From: JAVKFF01 sp040226215
Lineage (GTDB): Bacteria > Pseudomonadota > Alphaproteobacteria > DSM-16000 > Inquilinaceae
Length of the DNA stretch: 45,223 nt
Reading direction: 5' to 3'
Assembly: GCA_040226215.1 (NCBI GenBank)
Contig: JAVKFF010000005.1
Coordinates: 1 to 45,223, forward strand
Position numbers and translations under genes: made by a program. Positions 18,306 through 25,670 of the stretch are shown here, piece by piece. The notes under the pieces are model-generated. The model was given only the letters and a program-made list of their open reading frames with translations, had not been told where the DNA came from and did no database searches. Each line of letters starts with the position of its first letter. The stretch's first letter is position 1.

Positions 18306-19199
18306 ATGACCACCGGCCTGGCGTCAACCGCTCGCGGCCCCGTTTCCCGCCGCCTCGCCCGCCTGGTGGAGCGGGCCTGGTTCCGCCACACGGTGACGGC
18401 GGTGATCCTGGTGAACGCCGTTGTGCTCGGCCTGGAGACCAGCGAGACGGTTATGGCGGCGGCCGGTCCCCTGCTGCTGGCCGTCGACCGGCTCTGCCTC
18501 GCCGTCTTCGTGGTCGAGCTCGTCCTCAAGCTGGCGGCCTGGCGTCACCGTTTCTTCGCCAACGGCTGGAACATCTTCGACTTCCTCATCGTCGCCATCT
18601 CGCTGGTGCCGGCGGCGGGTCCGCTCAGCGTGCTGCGCGCGCTGCGCGTTTTGCGCGTGCTGCGCCTGCTCTCCGTGGTGCCGCAGCTGCGCCAGGTGGT
18701 GCAGGCGCTGCTGGGCGCGCTGCCGGGCATGGCCTCGGTGATCGCCGTGCTGCTGCTGGTCTTCTATGTCGGCGCGGTGCTGGCCACCAAGCTCTATGGC
18801 GCCGACCCGCATCCCGACATGCAGGCCTGGTTCGGCACCGTCGGCCGCTCGATGTACACGCTCTTCCAGGTGATGACGCTGGAGAGCTGGTCGATGGGCA
18901 TCGTGCGCCCGACCATGGAGCTCTACCCCAATTCCTGGCTGTTCTTCGTGCCGTTCATCGTGCTGACCAGCTTCGCCGTCCTGAACCTGTTCATCGCGCT
19001 GATCGTCTCGGCGATGGAGAAAGAGGCCCGCGCGGAGGCGGAGGCCGAGCGCGCCGCGGCGGCGGAACTGGCCGAGGAGACGGCGCACAAGATCGCCCAC
19101 GAGGAGGCGGCGCCAGTGCTGGCCGAGCTCTCCCGCCTGCGCCGGGAGATCGCCGAACTGCGCCGGGAGCTGGGCGCCTCCCCGCCCGCCAGGCGCTGA
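18306..19199 (+). CDS. Bacterial voltage-gated sodium channel (NavAb/NaChBac family)
   Basis: 297 residues, one six-helix subunit that works as a tetramer. S1-S3 lie at about 28-44, 58-77 and 88-103. S4 carries Arg at 111, 114, 117 and 120 (VLRALRVLRVLRLL), one every third residue. The pore loop has TLESWSMG at 191-198, the same selectivity filter as NavAb, with Glu193 as the key residue. S6 is around 212-236, and the C-terminus is a long coiled coil (about 237-290) ending LSRLRREIAELRREL. Such channels affect sodium influx, motility and pH homeostasis, mostly in marine or alkaline species. The start ATG lacks a strong ribosome site. The 167-bp gap before it holds nothing else. Confidence 0.95.
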   Translation: MTTGLASTARGPVSRRLARLVERAWFRHTVTAVILVNAVVLGLETSETVMAAAGPLLLAVDRLCLAVFVVELVLKLAAWRHRFFANGWNIFDFLIVAISLVPAAGPLSVLRALRVLRVLRLLSVVPQLRQVVQALLGALPGMASVIAVLLLVFYVGAVLATKLYGADPHPDMQAWFGTVGRSMYTLFQVMTLESWSMGIVRPTMELYPNSWLFFVPFIVLTSFAVLNLFIALIVSAMEKEARAEAEAERAAAAELAEETAHKIAHEEAAPVLAELSRLRREIAELRRELGASPPARR

Positions 19200-19332
19200 G
19201 GCCCACCGGCTTTGGTTAGCCGCCGCGCGGGTGCCCCGTGGCGCGGTCGCGCGCGTCCTGCCTATGCTCCCCACCCGGGCCCGGGCCGCACGATGGCGCG
19301 CCGGCCGACCCGGCCGGTGGAGGACGCGAGGC

Positions 19333-20394
19333 ATGGGTGGGAAGACGAGGCTGCGCCGGGCCCTGCGCCACTTCCTGCGGATCGACGATATGGCCGCCGC
19401 CGCGCCATCGCCCCCCGGCCAGGCGCCGACGGGCGCGATCCCGGCAGATCCGGCGCCGACCGTCTCCTATCCGCCGGCCGATGAGCTGGCGCAGCTCGCC
19501 GAGAATGTCCGCCTGCTGGCGGGCGAGCTGTCGCGCCAGTCCCTCGGCCCCGCCGCGATCCCCGAGGCGCCGCCAGCGCGTCAGTTCACGACCTGCCAGC
19601 CGGCGCGGGCGGCCGATTTCGCCAGCCCGGCCTTCGCCTATTGGTGCCAGCGCACCGGCCAGCCGCGGCGCCACTATCGCAAGCTGTGGGAGCACGCCTA
19701 CATCCTGCAGATCGCCCACCAGGAAGGCGTGCTGCGGCCGGGGATGCGGGCCTTGGGCTTCGGCTGCGGGCGGGAGCCGCTGCCCGCCGTGCTGGCCGCC
19801 GCCGGCGTCGAGGTGGTGGCGACGGACCTGCCGCCCGACCGGCCCGAGGCGACGGCCTGGACGACCACCAACCAGCACGCCGCCGGCCTGGAGACGCTGC
19901 GCCGTCCGGGGATCTGCCCGGACGAGGATTTCGACCGCCTGGTCTCCTTCCGCGCCGTCGACATGACGGCGATCCCGGACGAGCTCGCCGGCGGCTTCGA
20001 CTTCTGCTGGTCGGCCTGCGCGCTGGAGCATATCGGCGGTCTGGCGCCCGGCATCGACTTCCTCGCAGCCCAGCTCGCCTGCCTGAAGCCGGGCGGCGTG
20101 TTCGTGCACACCACGGAATACAACGTCTCCTCCAACGAGGAGACGGTGGAGTCGCCCCTGCTCAGCGTCTACCGCCGACGCGACATCGAGGCGGCCGCGG
20201 CCCGTTTGGAGGCCGCCGGGGCGCGGCTCTATCCGCTCGATTTCGACGCCGGCGACAGCGCGCTCGACGCCTATGTGGACCTGCCGCCCTACGCCAAGGC
20301 GAAGGGCCTGCATCTGAAGCTCGCGCTCGGGCGCTTCGTCATCACCTGCTACGGCATCGCCGGACGACTTGCGGCGGACGGCCGCACCGGGTAA
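19333..20394 (+). CDS. SAM-dependent methyltransferase
   Basis: 353 residues. The first 95 residues are an Arg-rich and then Pro/Ala-rich region. The methyltransferase domain starts near 115 (HYRKLWEHAYILQIAHQEG), with motif I ALGFGCGREPLPAVLA, the acidic strand VVATDLP and the ALEHIGG and LKPGGVFVHTTEY segments. This pattern occurs in methyltransferases linked to surface glycans, but no glycan genes adjoin. The ATG at 19333 has GGAGGACGCGAGGC before it. It is followed by the glycerophosphodiesterase gene 36 bp on. Substrate unknown. Confidence 0.85.
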   Translation: MGGKTRLRRALRHFLRIDDMAAAAPSPPGQAPTGAIPADPAPTVSYPPADELAQLAENVRLLAGELSRQSLGPAAIPEAPPARQFTTCQPARAADFASPAFAYWCQRTGQPRRHYRKLWEHAYILQIAHQEGVLRPGMRALGFGCGREPLPAVLAAAGVEVVATDLPPDRPEATAWTTTNQHAAGLETLRRPGICPDEDFDRLVSFRAVDMTAIPDELAGGFDFCWSACALEHIGGLAPGIDFLAAQLACLKPGGVFVHTTEYNVSSNEETVESPLLSVYRRRDIEAAAARLEAAGARLYPLDFDAGDSALDAYVDLPPYAKAKGLHLKLALGRFVITCYGIAGRLAADGRTG

Positions 20395-20430
20395 CGCTTG
20401 GGCCCGCCCCGCCACCCCGAGAGCGCGCCC

Positions 20431-21192
20431 ATGCCCGGTCCGACAAGCCCCGCCCTGCCCCGCCTGATCGGCCATCGCGGCGCCATGGCGCACGCGCCGG
20501 AGAACACGCTGGCCGGCATCGACATGGCGGCCTCGCTGGGCGTCACCATGGTCGAGTTCGACGCCAAGCTGACCGGCGACAACGTGCCCGTCATCATGCA
20601 TGACGAGACCGTCGACCGCACCACCGACGGCAGCGGCGCGGTGGCCGACATGGACCATGCCGATATCGCCCGCCTCGACGCCGGCAGCTGGTTCGATCCC
20701 CGCTTCAAGGGCGAACCGGTGCCCCGGCTCGACGACATGCTGCGGCGCTGCCGGGCGCGCGGGCTCGCCGTCAACATCGAGATCAAGCCCTGCGAGGGCC
20801 GCACCGAGGCGACGGCGGAGAAGGTGATCGAGACCGCGCTGGCGGAATGGCCGTCCGACGCCGCGCCGCCGCTGATCTCCTCCTTCCGCTGGGACGCGCT
20901 GCTGGTCGCCGCCGAGCTGGCGCCCCACTGGCCGCGCGGCCTGCTGATCGACGACCGGCCGGAGGACTGGGAGGACTGGCTGGGGCCGATCGCCCCGGCG
21001 ACGCTGAATGTCGGCTGGCGGAAGCTGAGCGACGGGGAGATGGCGGACTACCGGGCGACCGGCCTGCCGGTTCTGGTCTACACCGTCAACGAGGCCGACC
21101 GCGCCCGCCGACTGTTCGCCGCCGGCGCCCGCTCCCTGATCACCGACGCGCCCGACCGGCTGGCCCCGGCGGTCGCCGCGCTCGCCGACTGA
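20431..21192 (+). CDS. ugpQ: Glycerophosphodiester phosphodiesterase
   Basis: 253 residues. It would hydrolyse glycerophosphodiesters from phospholipid breakdown to glycerol 3-phosphate and an alcohol. IGHRGAMAHAPENT holds the catalytic HRG and metal ligand Glu. VEFDAKLTGDNVPVIMHDETVDRTTDG holds the second Glu/Asp pair and His. NIEIKPCEGR and a final VYTVNEA complete the TIM-barrel signature. It has no signal peptide, so it acts in the cytosol, like UgpQ. It is coupled loosely to the methyltransferase upstream. The start ATG has only a weak GAGAG site. Confidence 0.93.
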   Translation: MPGPTSPALPRLIGHRGAMAHAPENTLAGIDMAASLGVTMVEFDAKLTGDNVPVIMHDETVDRTTDGSGAVADMDHADIARLDAGSWFDPRFKGEPVPRLDDMLRRCRARGLAVNIEIKPCEGRTEATAEKVIETALAEWPSDAAPPLISSFRWDALLVAAELAPHWPRGLLIDDRPEDWEDWLGPIAPATLNVGWRKLSDGEMADYRATGLPVLVYTVNEADRARRLFAAGARSLITDAPDRLAPAVAALAD

Positions 21193-21214
21193 AGGCGCCC
21201 CGGAGAATACCGCC

Positions 21215-22237
21215 ATGGCCAAGCCCTATGTCGACCTCGCGAGCTTCCTGAAGGCGCCGCGCCTGGCGCCGGGGTCGACCGAGCTGCCCGAGGGGCCGAA
21301 CCCGACCGCCTTTCTCGGCCTCGCCTTCGACCTGGCGACGGAGTACCGGCCGGGCGCCCGCTTCGGGCCCAACGCGGTCCGGGCGATGAGCGGCACCTTC
21401 ACCAATGACGACCACCCGACCCTCGGCGTCTCGCCGGGCGACCGGCTGACCCTGGTCGACGCCGGCGACGTGGAGGCGGCGTACTCCGTGCCGGCCTCCC
21501 TGCTGGCGATCGAGGCCAGGGCCAAGGCGCTGACCCGTGCCGGGGCCCATGTGGTGGGCTGCGGCGGCGACCACACGGTGACCCTGCCGCTCTTGCGCGC
21601 GGCGGCGGAGCGGGACGGCCCGCTCGGCCTCGTCCAGTTCGACGCCCACATGGATACCTGGGAACCGCCGCCGGGGCTCGACGCCTATCACGGCAGCTTC
21701 GTGCGCAACGCCGTGGAGGAAGGCATCGTCGACCCCGCCCGCACGGTCATGGTCGGCATCCGCGCGCCGCACGACCGCGAGGTGGTCGCCTGGACCCGCG
21801 ACCGGGGCATCACCGTGATCACGGCGGAGGAGGTGCACCTGATGGGCCCCGGCCCGGTGCTGGCCCGCATCCTCTCGGTGGTCGGCACGGGGGACGGTGG
21901 AGCGGGGAAAGGTGAGACGGGAGGCGACGGGGCGGAAGGCGGGAGCGCGACAGGCTCACCGGGCGCGCCGACCGTCCGCATCGCCCCCGCCTACATCACC
22001 TTCGACATGGACGCCATCGACCCGAGCCAGGCGCCCGGCACCTCGACGCCGGAGCCGGGCGGCCTGTGGACCTGGCAGGCCCTCGCCCTCATCCGCGACC
22101 TCGCCACCGCCCGCCCCTGGTCCGGCTTCGATGTCGTCGAGATCGCCCCCGCCTACGACCACGCCGACCTCACCGCCCTGACGGCGGCGAACCTGCTGTG
22201 GGGGTATCTGTGTGGGGTTGTAAAATGGCTGGAGTAG
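21215..22237 (+). CDS. Arginase/agmatinase-family ureohydrolase
   Basis: 340 residues. Dinuclear-manganese ligands are in place: GGDHTVTLP, FDAHMD, and TFDMDAIDPSQAPGT. PGARFGPNAVR is the conserved N-terminal motif. Agmatinase makes putrescine and urea, but related enzymes act on other guanidino substrates. A Gly/Ser/Glu-rich insert of about 35 residues (roughly 225-255: GTGDGGAGKGETGGDG and beyond) interrupts the fold before the second metal site; this is unusual. The ATG at 21215 follows CGGAGAA. The gene ends just before the more AT-rich toxin-antitoxin segment. Confidence 0.88.
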   Translation: MAKPYVDLASFLKAPRLAPGSTELPEGPNPTAFLGLAFDLATEYRPGARFGPNAVRAMSGTFTNDDHPTLGVSPGDRLTLVDAGDVEAAYSVPASLLAIEARAKALTRAGAHVVGCGGDHTVTLPLLRAAAERDGPLGLVQFDAHMDTWEPPPGLDAYHGSFVRNAVEEGIVDPARTVMVGIRAPHDREVVAWTRDRGITVITAEEVHLMGPGPVLARILSVVGTGDGGAGKGETGGDGAEGGSATGSPGAPTVRIAPAYITFDMDAIDPSQAPGTSTPEPGGLWTWQALALIRDLATARPWSGFDVVEIAPAYDHADLTALTAANLLWGYLCGVVKWLE

Positions 22238-22272
22238 ATCATCATTTGCGCGAATTGGCGCCGTGAGCTATC

Positions 22273-22301
22273 TTGAACTATACCACTTGGTGATATAGAT
22301 T
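22273..22301 (+). promoter_or_regulatory. Promoter and operator dyad of the toxin-antitoxin pair
   Basis: TTGAAC (22273-22278) and TAGATT (22296-22301) are 17 bases apart. The spacer holds a 19-bp imperfect palindrome, TATA-C-CAC-TTG-GTG-A-TATA (22279-22297), seven of eight pairs matched. The start codon at 22313 is about five bases from the expected transcript start, so the mRNA would be nearly leaderless. The palindrome is a natural target for the antitoxin. Confidence 0.65.
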
Positions 22302-22312
22302 GATGGTTCGGC

Positions 22313-22681
22313 GTGCGGGTATTCAAGACCAAGGCATTCGATCGCTTCGCTCGACGCAACGGGATCGGTGATCTCGCACTGTCGACCGCGGCGGTACAGG
22401 TGATGGAAGGCAGCGGCTGGACCGACCTGGGCGGAGGACTGATCAAGCAGCGCATCGCCCGTCAGGGCCAGGGGAAGTCGGCGGAATTCAGAACGATTGT
22501 GGTGTTTCGACGTGGCGACAGGGCAATCTTCGTTCATGGATTTGCCGAGAAGGACCGCGCCAACATCAATCGGGATGAGTTGAGCGCGCTCAGATTGCTG
22601 GCCAGGGCTCTGCTTTCAATGTCCGCCGTGGAGATCGACCGCGCACTTGGGAATGGAACCCTTCTGGAGTTGACGCGATGA
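22313..22681 (+). CDS. RelE/HigB-family toxin
   Basis: 122 residues. FKTKAFDRFARRNGI, the central GGGLIKQRIARQGQGKS, and the end FRRGDRAIFVHGFAEKDRANI match the RelE/HigB2-like toxin family. Such toxins cut mRNA at the ribosome. It starts at a GTG with no leader site and overlaps the antitoxin as ATGA. Base composition here is visibly lower in GC than the neighbours, fitting transfer. Key basic residues typical of RelE toxins are present, so it is probably active. Confidence 0.88.
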   Translation: MRVFKTKAFDRFARRNGIGDLALSTAAVQVMEGSGWTDLGGGLIKQRIARQGQGKSAEFRTIVVFRRGDRAIFVHGFAEKDRANINRDELSALRLLARALLSMSAVEIDRALGNGTLLELTR

Positions 22682-22995
22682 CGCGCCGCTATCGAACCGA
22701 CCTCTCCGCCTCGATCCACGAGACCGCCAGCGGGCTGGCCGATGCCGGCATCATCGACCGGCGGACCCTGCGGGAGTTCGACGCGCTGTGCCTGACGCCG
22801 GTCGCGCCGCTGGCGCCGGAGGCGATCAAGGCCTTGCGGGAGGGCGAAGGGGTGAGCCAGGCGGTGTTCGCGCGCTATCTCAACGTCTCGACCAGCGTCG
22901 TCTCGAAATGGGAAAGCGGCGAGAAGCGGCCCTCCGGCGCCGCCCTCAAGCTGCTCAGCCTGGTCCGGGAGAAGGGCTTGGCGGCGGTCGCCTGA
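22678..22995 (+). CDS. XRE-family antitoxin (HigA-like)
   Basis: 105 residues. A helix-turn-helix of the XRE type lies at 58-95 (ALREGEGVSQAVFARYLN, then STSVVSKWESGEKRPSGAALKLL). The N-terminus (about 45 residues) should bind and neutralise the toxin. The start ATG overlaps the toxin stop. Toxin-first order is typical of higBA-like loci. It would repress the operon by binding the palindrome at 22279-22297. Confidence 0.88.
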   Translation: MTRRYRTDLSASIHETASGLADAGIIDRRTLREFDALCLTPVAPLAPEAIKALREGEGVSQAVFARYLNVSTSVVSKWESGEKRPSGAALKLLSLVREKGLAAVA

Positions 22996-23011
22996 GCGTG
23001 AGGCGGGCCGC

Positions 23012-23362
23012 CTACCCCGCCACCTCCCACACCCGTTCCGGCGGGCGGCAGATGACGGCGCCCTTGTCGCTGACGACGACGGGGCGCTCGATCAGGATGG
23101 GGTGTTCGGCGATGAAGCCGACGAGGTCGGCATCGCTCCATTTCGGGTCGTCGAGGCCGAGCTCGTCATAGGGCGTGCCGCGGCGGCGCAGCAGGCCGCG
23201 CGGGCCGGTGCCGAGGCGGGCCAGCAGGTCCACGATCTGCGCCCGGCCGGGCGGCGTCTTCAGGTACTCCACCACCTGCGGCTCGATGCCCTTGTCCCGC
23301 AGCCAGCCCAGCACCTTGCGCGAGGTACTGCATTTCGGGTTGTGGTAGATGGTGACGGGCAT
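23012..23362 (-). CDS. arsC: ArsC/Spx-family reductase
   Basis: 116 residues with a thioredoxin-like fold. ITYHNPKCSTSR-like N-terminus (YHNPKCSTSR here) has the catalytic Cys11. The ArsC signature ELLARLG-type region and TPYDELGLDDPKW follow, then HPILIERPVVV. Glutaredoxin-dependent arsenate reductases have this layout, but YffB-like relatives with other roles look similar. No ars transport genes are near. The ATG at 23362 follows GGGAGAAG by nine bases. It is convergent with the antitoxin gene, 16 bp apart. Confidence 0.85.
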   Translation of the reverse strand: MPVTIYHNPKCSTSRKVLGWLRDKGIEPQVVEYLKTPPGRAQIVDLLARLGTGPRGLLRRRGTPYDELGLDDPKWSDADLVGFIAEHPILIERPVVVSDKGAVICRPPERVWEVAG

Positions 23363-23644
23363 GGCTGGGGCTTCTCCCGTTCAGGATCCCGGATGGCAGA
23401 TTCGTCTTGTCCGGCGTCGATGATACCGGCTCGCCGGCTGGCGGACCACCGACAAGCGCACCCCATGCCGGCTTGCCGACGTGGCAGCGGCGACGACCGG
23501 GCTTCGGCCACCCGCGCGGCAGGCAGCGGCGCGCTGCCGGCGATCCAGGGGCCGCCGCCGGACCGGTTGCGAATGCGCGCCGGTCGAGTCAGCTCGATCC
23601 GCGCCTGCCCGGCCTGCCGTCCGCTCCGCGGTCGCCCGCCCCAG

Positions 23645-24202
23645 TCAGCTGCCGGTCGCCGCGGCGGCCTCGGCGTCCGGAGTCTGCGGCACCGGCGCCC
23701 ATTGGACATCGGTGCGCACGGTGATCGATTCCACATGGCGCCCGGCGATCCGGTCGGTCTGGATGAAGACGGTGCCGCTGTTTCCGGCGAACGGCCCGTC
23801 GCCACCGGTGATGGTGCCGGTGCCGTTGAGCCCGGCGCTGAGATGGCCCGAAACGGTGAAATCGAAGGTGAAGCCGCCCCGGTCGGCGATGACCGTGCAG
23901 CTGCCCCGGTCGTCCGGCCGGTAGCGCTGGGCGGAGAAGGCCGCCCCCTGGCACGACACGGCCGCCTCCTCGATCACGGGCAGGCCGGCGACGTGCCGCG
24001 CGGTGCCCTGCAGCGAGTAGGAGGCGTCGACCCCGCTGGAGGCCCGCTGCACCCAGTCCGCATCGACAAGCAGGACAACGTCGAGACGGGAGACGCCCTC
24101 GGCCGGCGGCTGGCCGAACCGTTGGTCGCCGGGATTGCAGGCGGCAAGCGCGGTCGCGGCGGCGAGAAGAACGGGGAGCGGTCGGAGCGCGGATCGGATC
24201 AT
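23645..24202 (-). CDS. Predicted lipoprotein with beta-barrel-like repeats
   Basis: 185 residues. The signal peptide ends in ATALAACNPG, a clear lipobox. The mature part has two further Cys (VSCQGAAF, GSCTVIA). It also contains the motif GTGTITGGDGPFAGNSGTV, which recalls the ITGG-G-FAGASG signature of allene-oxide-cyclase-like and dirigent-like beta barrels. That resemblance is tentative. It ends AAAATGS. It is a single gene, divergent from the frameshifted GNAT gene. The 282-bp gap to arsC (23363-23644) holds no supported gene. Confidence 0.7.
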   Translation of the reverse strand: MIRSALRPLPVLLAAATALAACNPGDQRFGQPPAEGVSRLDVVLLVDADWVQRASSGVDASYSLQGTARHVAGLPVIEEAAVSCQGAAFSAQRYRPDDRGSCTVIADRGGFTFDFTVSGHLSAGLNGTGTITGGDGPFAGNSGTVFIQTDRIAGRHVESITVRTDVQWAPVPQTPDAEAAAATGS

Positions 24203-24390
24203 TCGGGAGTGCCTCTTGGTTCGCGTCGATCGGGACGCTATCTGTTTGGGAGAGTGATTGGACTTTTAACAATCGCATTGCGGGTATTGCAAGGCCCTGA
24301 CCGATCCCGAGGGAGCGCCGGATGCCCACCGTGTTGGCCGGCCTGAACCGACACCCTGACCGCTTGCCCTGGCCAGCGGATGTTGCCATT

Positions 24391-25075
24391 ATGTTCCCCA
24401 TGAACGGGAGCCTGCCCATCGACGCCCTGACGATCCGCCCGGTGGCGGCCTGCGACTGGCAGCTGGTGGAGGCGCTGTTCGGGCCCGAGCGCGGCGCCTA
24501 TGCCGGCTGCTGGTGCCAGTGGTTCCGCTCGCCCCGGCGGGATTTCGTGGCCATGGCCAAGCCCGACCGCAAGGCGGCTTTGCGGGCGCAGTGCGCCGGA
24601 CGGCCGCCGGCGGGGGTGGTGGCGCTCGCCGCAGACGGCGCGGCCGATCGTGCCGATGGGCGGGGCGGACCGCGCGCCGTCGGCTGGTGCGCGGTGGGCC
24701 CCCGGGCGGCCTATCCGCGCCTGGAGCAGGGCCGCGCCAGCCCGCCGCCAGACCGGCCGGGGCGGCCGGATGACGGCGCCGCCGGTGCTGCGGCGGCCGG
24801 AGCCGATCCGCTGGCGGGGGTCTGGTCCATCACCTGCTACTATATCGACCGGCGCTGGCGCGGCCGCGGCGTGATGACGGCCCTGACCCGGGGCGCGGTC
24901 GGCCTGGCACGCGACAGCGGCGCCCGGCTGATCGAGGCCTTCCCGCGCGACCGGGCGGTGGCGACTTCCCCGGCGGCGACCTATGTCGGCATCTCCTCGG
25001 TCTTCACGCCTGGGCTTCAACCACGAGGCGGCTCCGATCCCCGGCCGCAGCGTCTGGCGCCTGGAGCTCGGCTGA
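24391..25075 (+). pseudogene. GNAT-family acetyltransferase, frameshifted near the 3' end
   Basis: The N-terminal frame from ATG 24391 gives a GNAT protein. CYYIDRRWRGRGVMTALTRG is the acetyl-CoA-binding region, and PAATYVGISSVFT is the usual end of the fold. Around 25006-25010 the frame breaks. The expected ending (LGFNHEAAPIPGRS, then VWRLELG and a stop at 25073-25075) continues in the next frame. A one-base insertion or two-base deletion explains it. Left unread, the first frame runs on to 25212 with unrelated residues. An insert rich in Asp/Gly/Pro (about 90-145) also looks unusual. It may be a sequencing error or a decayed gene. Confidence 0.75.
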
Positions 25076-25135
25076 GCGACGCGCGGCGTGGAGACCGCGT
25101 CCGGCGGCGCGAGGGCCCCGGCCCACTCGTCTGGT

Positions 25136-25214
25136 TGTCATTCCCGCGCAAGAGGGATTCCGGCGGGCGGCGTGTCCCGGCAGGGGCTGGATCCCCGCTT
25201 GCGCGGGGATGACA
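25136..25214. repeat. REP-like palindromic element
   Basis: A left arm of 26 bases (25136-25161, TGTCATTCCCGCGCAAG and on) pairs with a right arm (25189-25214, ending GCGCGGGGATGACA). This type of TGTCAT...CCCGCGCAAG...ATGACA palindrome is a common dispersed repeat in Alphaproteobacteria. It may fold into an RNA hairpin and stabilise or end transcripts. Confidence 0.75.
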
Positions 25215-25399
25215 GGGGATGGTTGGGGCTCGTGTGGACAGGATGCCCGGGGCCGATCTCGCGCGAAGGCGCCGGCTCCGCGAGGACGGGCGGCCGGTCC
25301 CGGGTCTGCGAAGCGGCACTTCGCGCCGCATCGCGCCTGGGTCGACGGGGAAGTGATGGTTTTCGGCAACGACATCAATAATCCGAATCGTCCCGGATG

Positions 25400-25424
25400 C
25401 AGTGCAGCACGCAGTGGTGCACTG
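25400..25424 (+). promoter_or_regulatory. Hairpin or dyad upstream of the MFS gene
   Basis: CAGTGCA (25400-25406) pairs with TGCACTG (25418-25424); CAC and GTG inside extend the stem past one G-G mismatch, loop GCA. No T-tract follows, so an operator or RNA element is as likely as a terminator. Confidence 0.45.
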
Positions 25425-25578
25425 ATGATCCCGGACCGGCCGGGCGTTCTTGCCGGCGGTGCGGCGGCCGGGCTGGATCGGGGGGATGCGTTATCGGCAC
25501 TGGACCGGGGCGCCGCCGGGCGGCCAGTCTCGGGGTGATTGCGGGCGGACCGGCCGGCGAGCAAAGCGAAAGGCCAGG

Positions 25579-25670
25579 GCGGAGACGGGCCAGTGCGGAG
25601 ACGGGCCAGTGCGGAGACGAGCCAGTGCGGAGACGGGACAGGGCGGAGACGGATTAGTGCGGAGACGGGG
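25579..25670. repeat. Tandem array of a 16-bp repeat, about six copies
   Basis: Units starting at 25579, 25595, 25611, 25627, 25643 and 25659 begin GCGGAGAC and share a 16-bp period (GCGGAGACGGGCCAGT in the first). The last, partial copy ends at the MFS start codon and supplies its GGAG ribosome site. Slippage could change the leader length but not the start. Confidence 0.9.

Larger units (their letters stand above)
25076..25670. other. Repeat-bearing gap before the MFS gene
   Basis: About 595 bp with no supported gene. It holds the REP-like palindrome (25136-25214), a 10-bp hairpin (25400-25424) and the 16-bp tandem array (25579-25670). The part at 25352-25390 is more AT-rich and may contain a promoter for the transporter. 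Confidence 0.6.

Noticed and set aside
25539..25670. Upstream extension of the MFS protein through the tandem repeats
   Set aside because: Repeat period (16) is not a multiple of three, and the ATG at 25671 has its own ribosome site; the extension is an accident of stop-free repeats.
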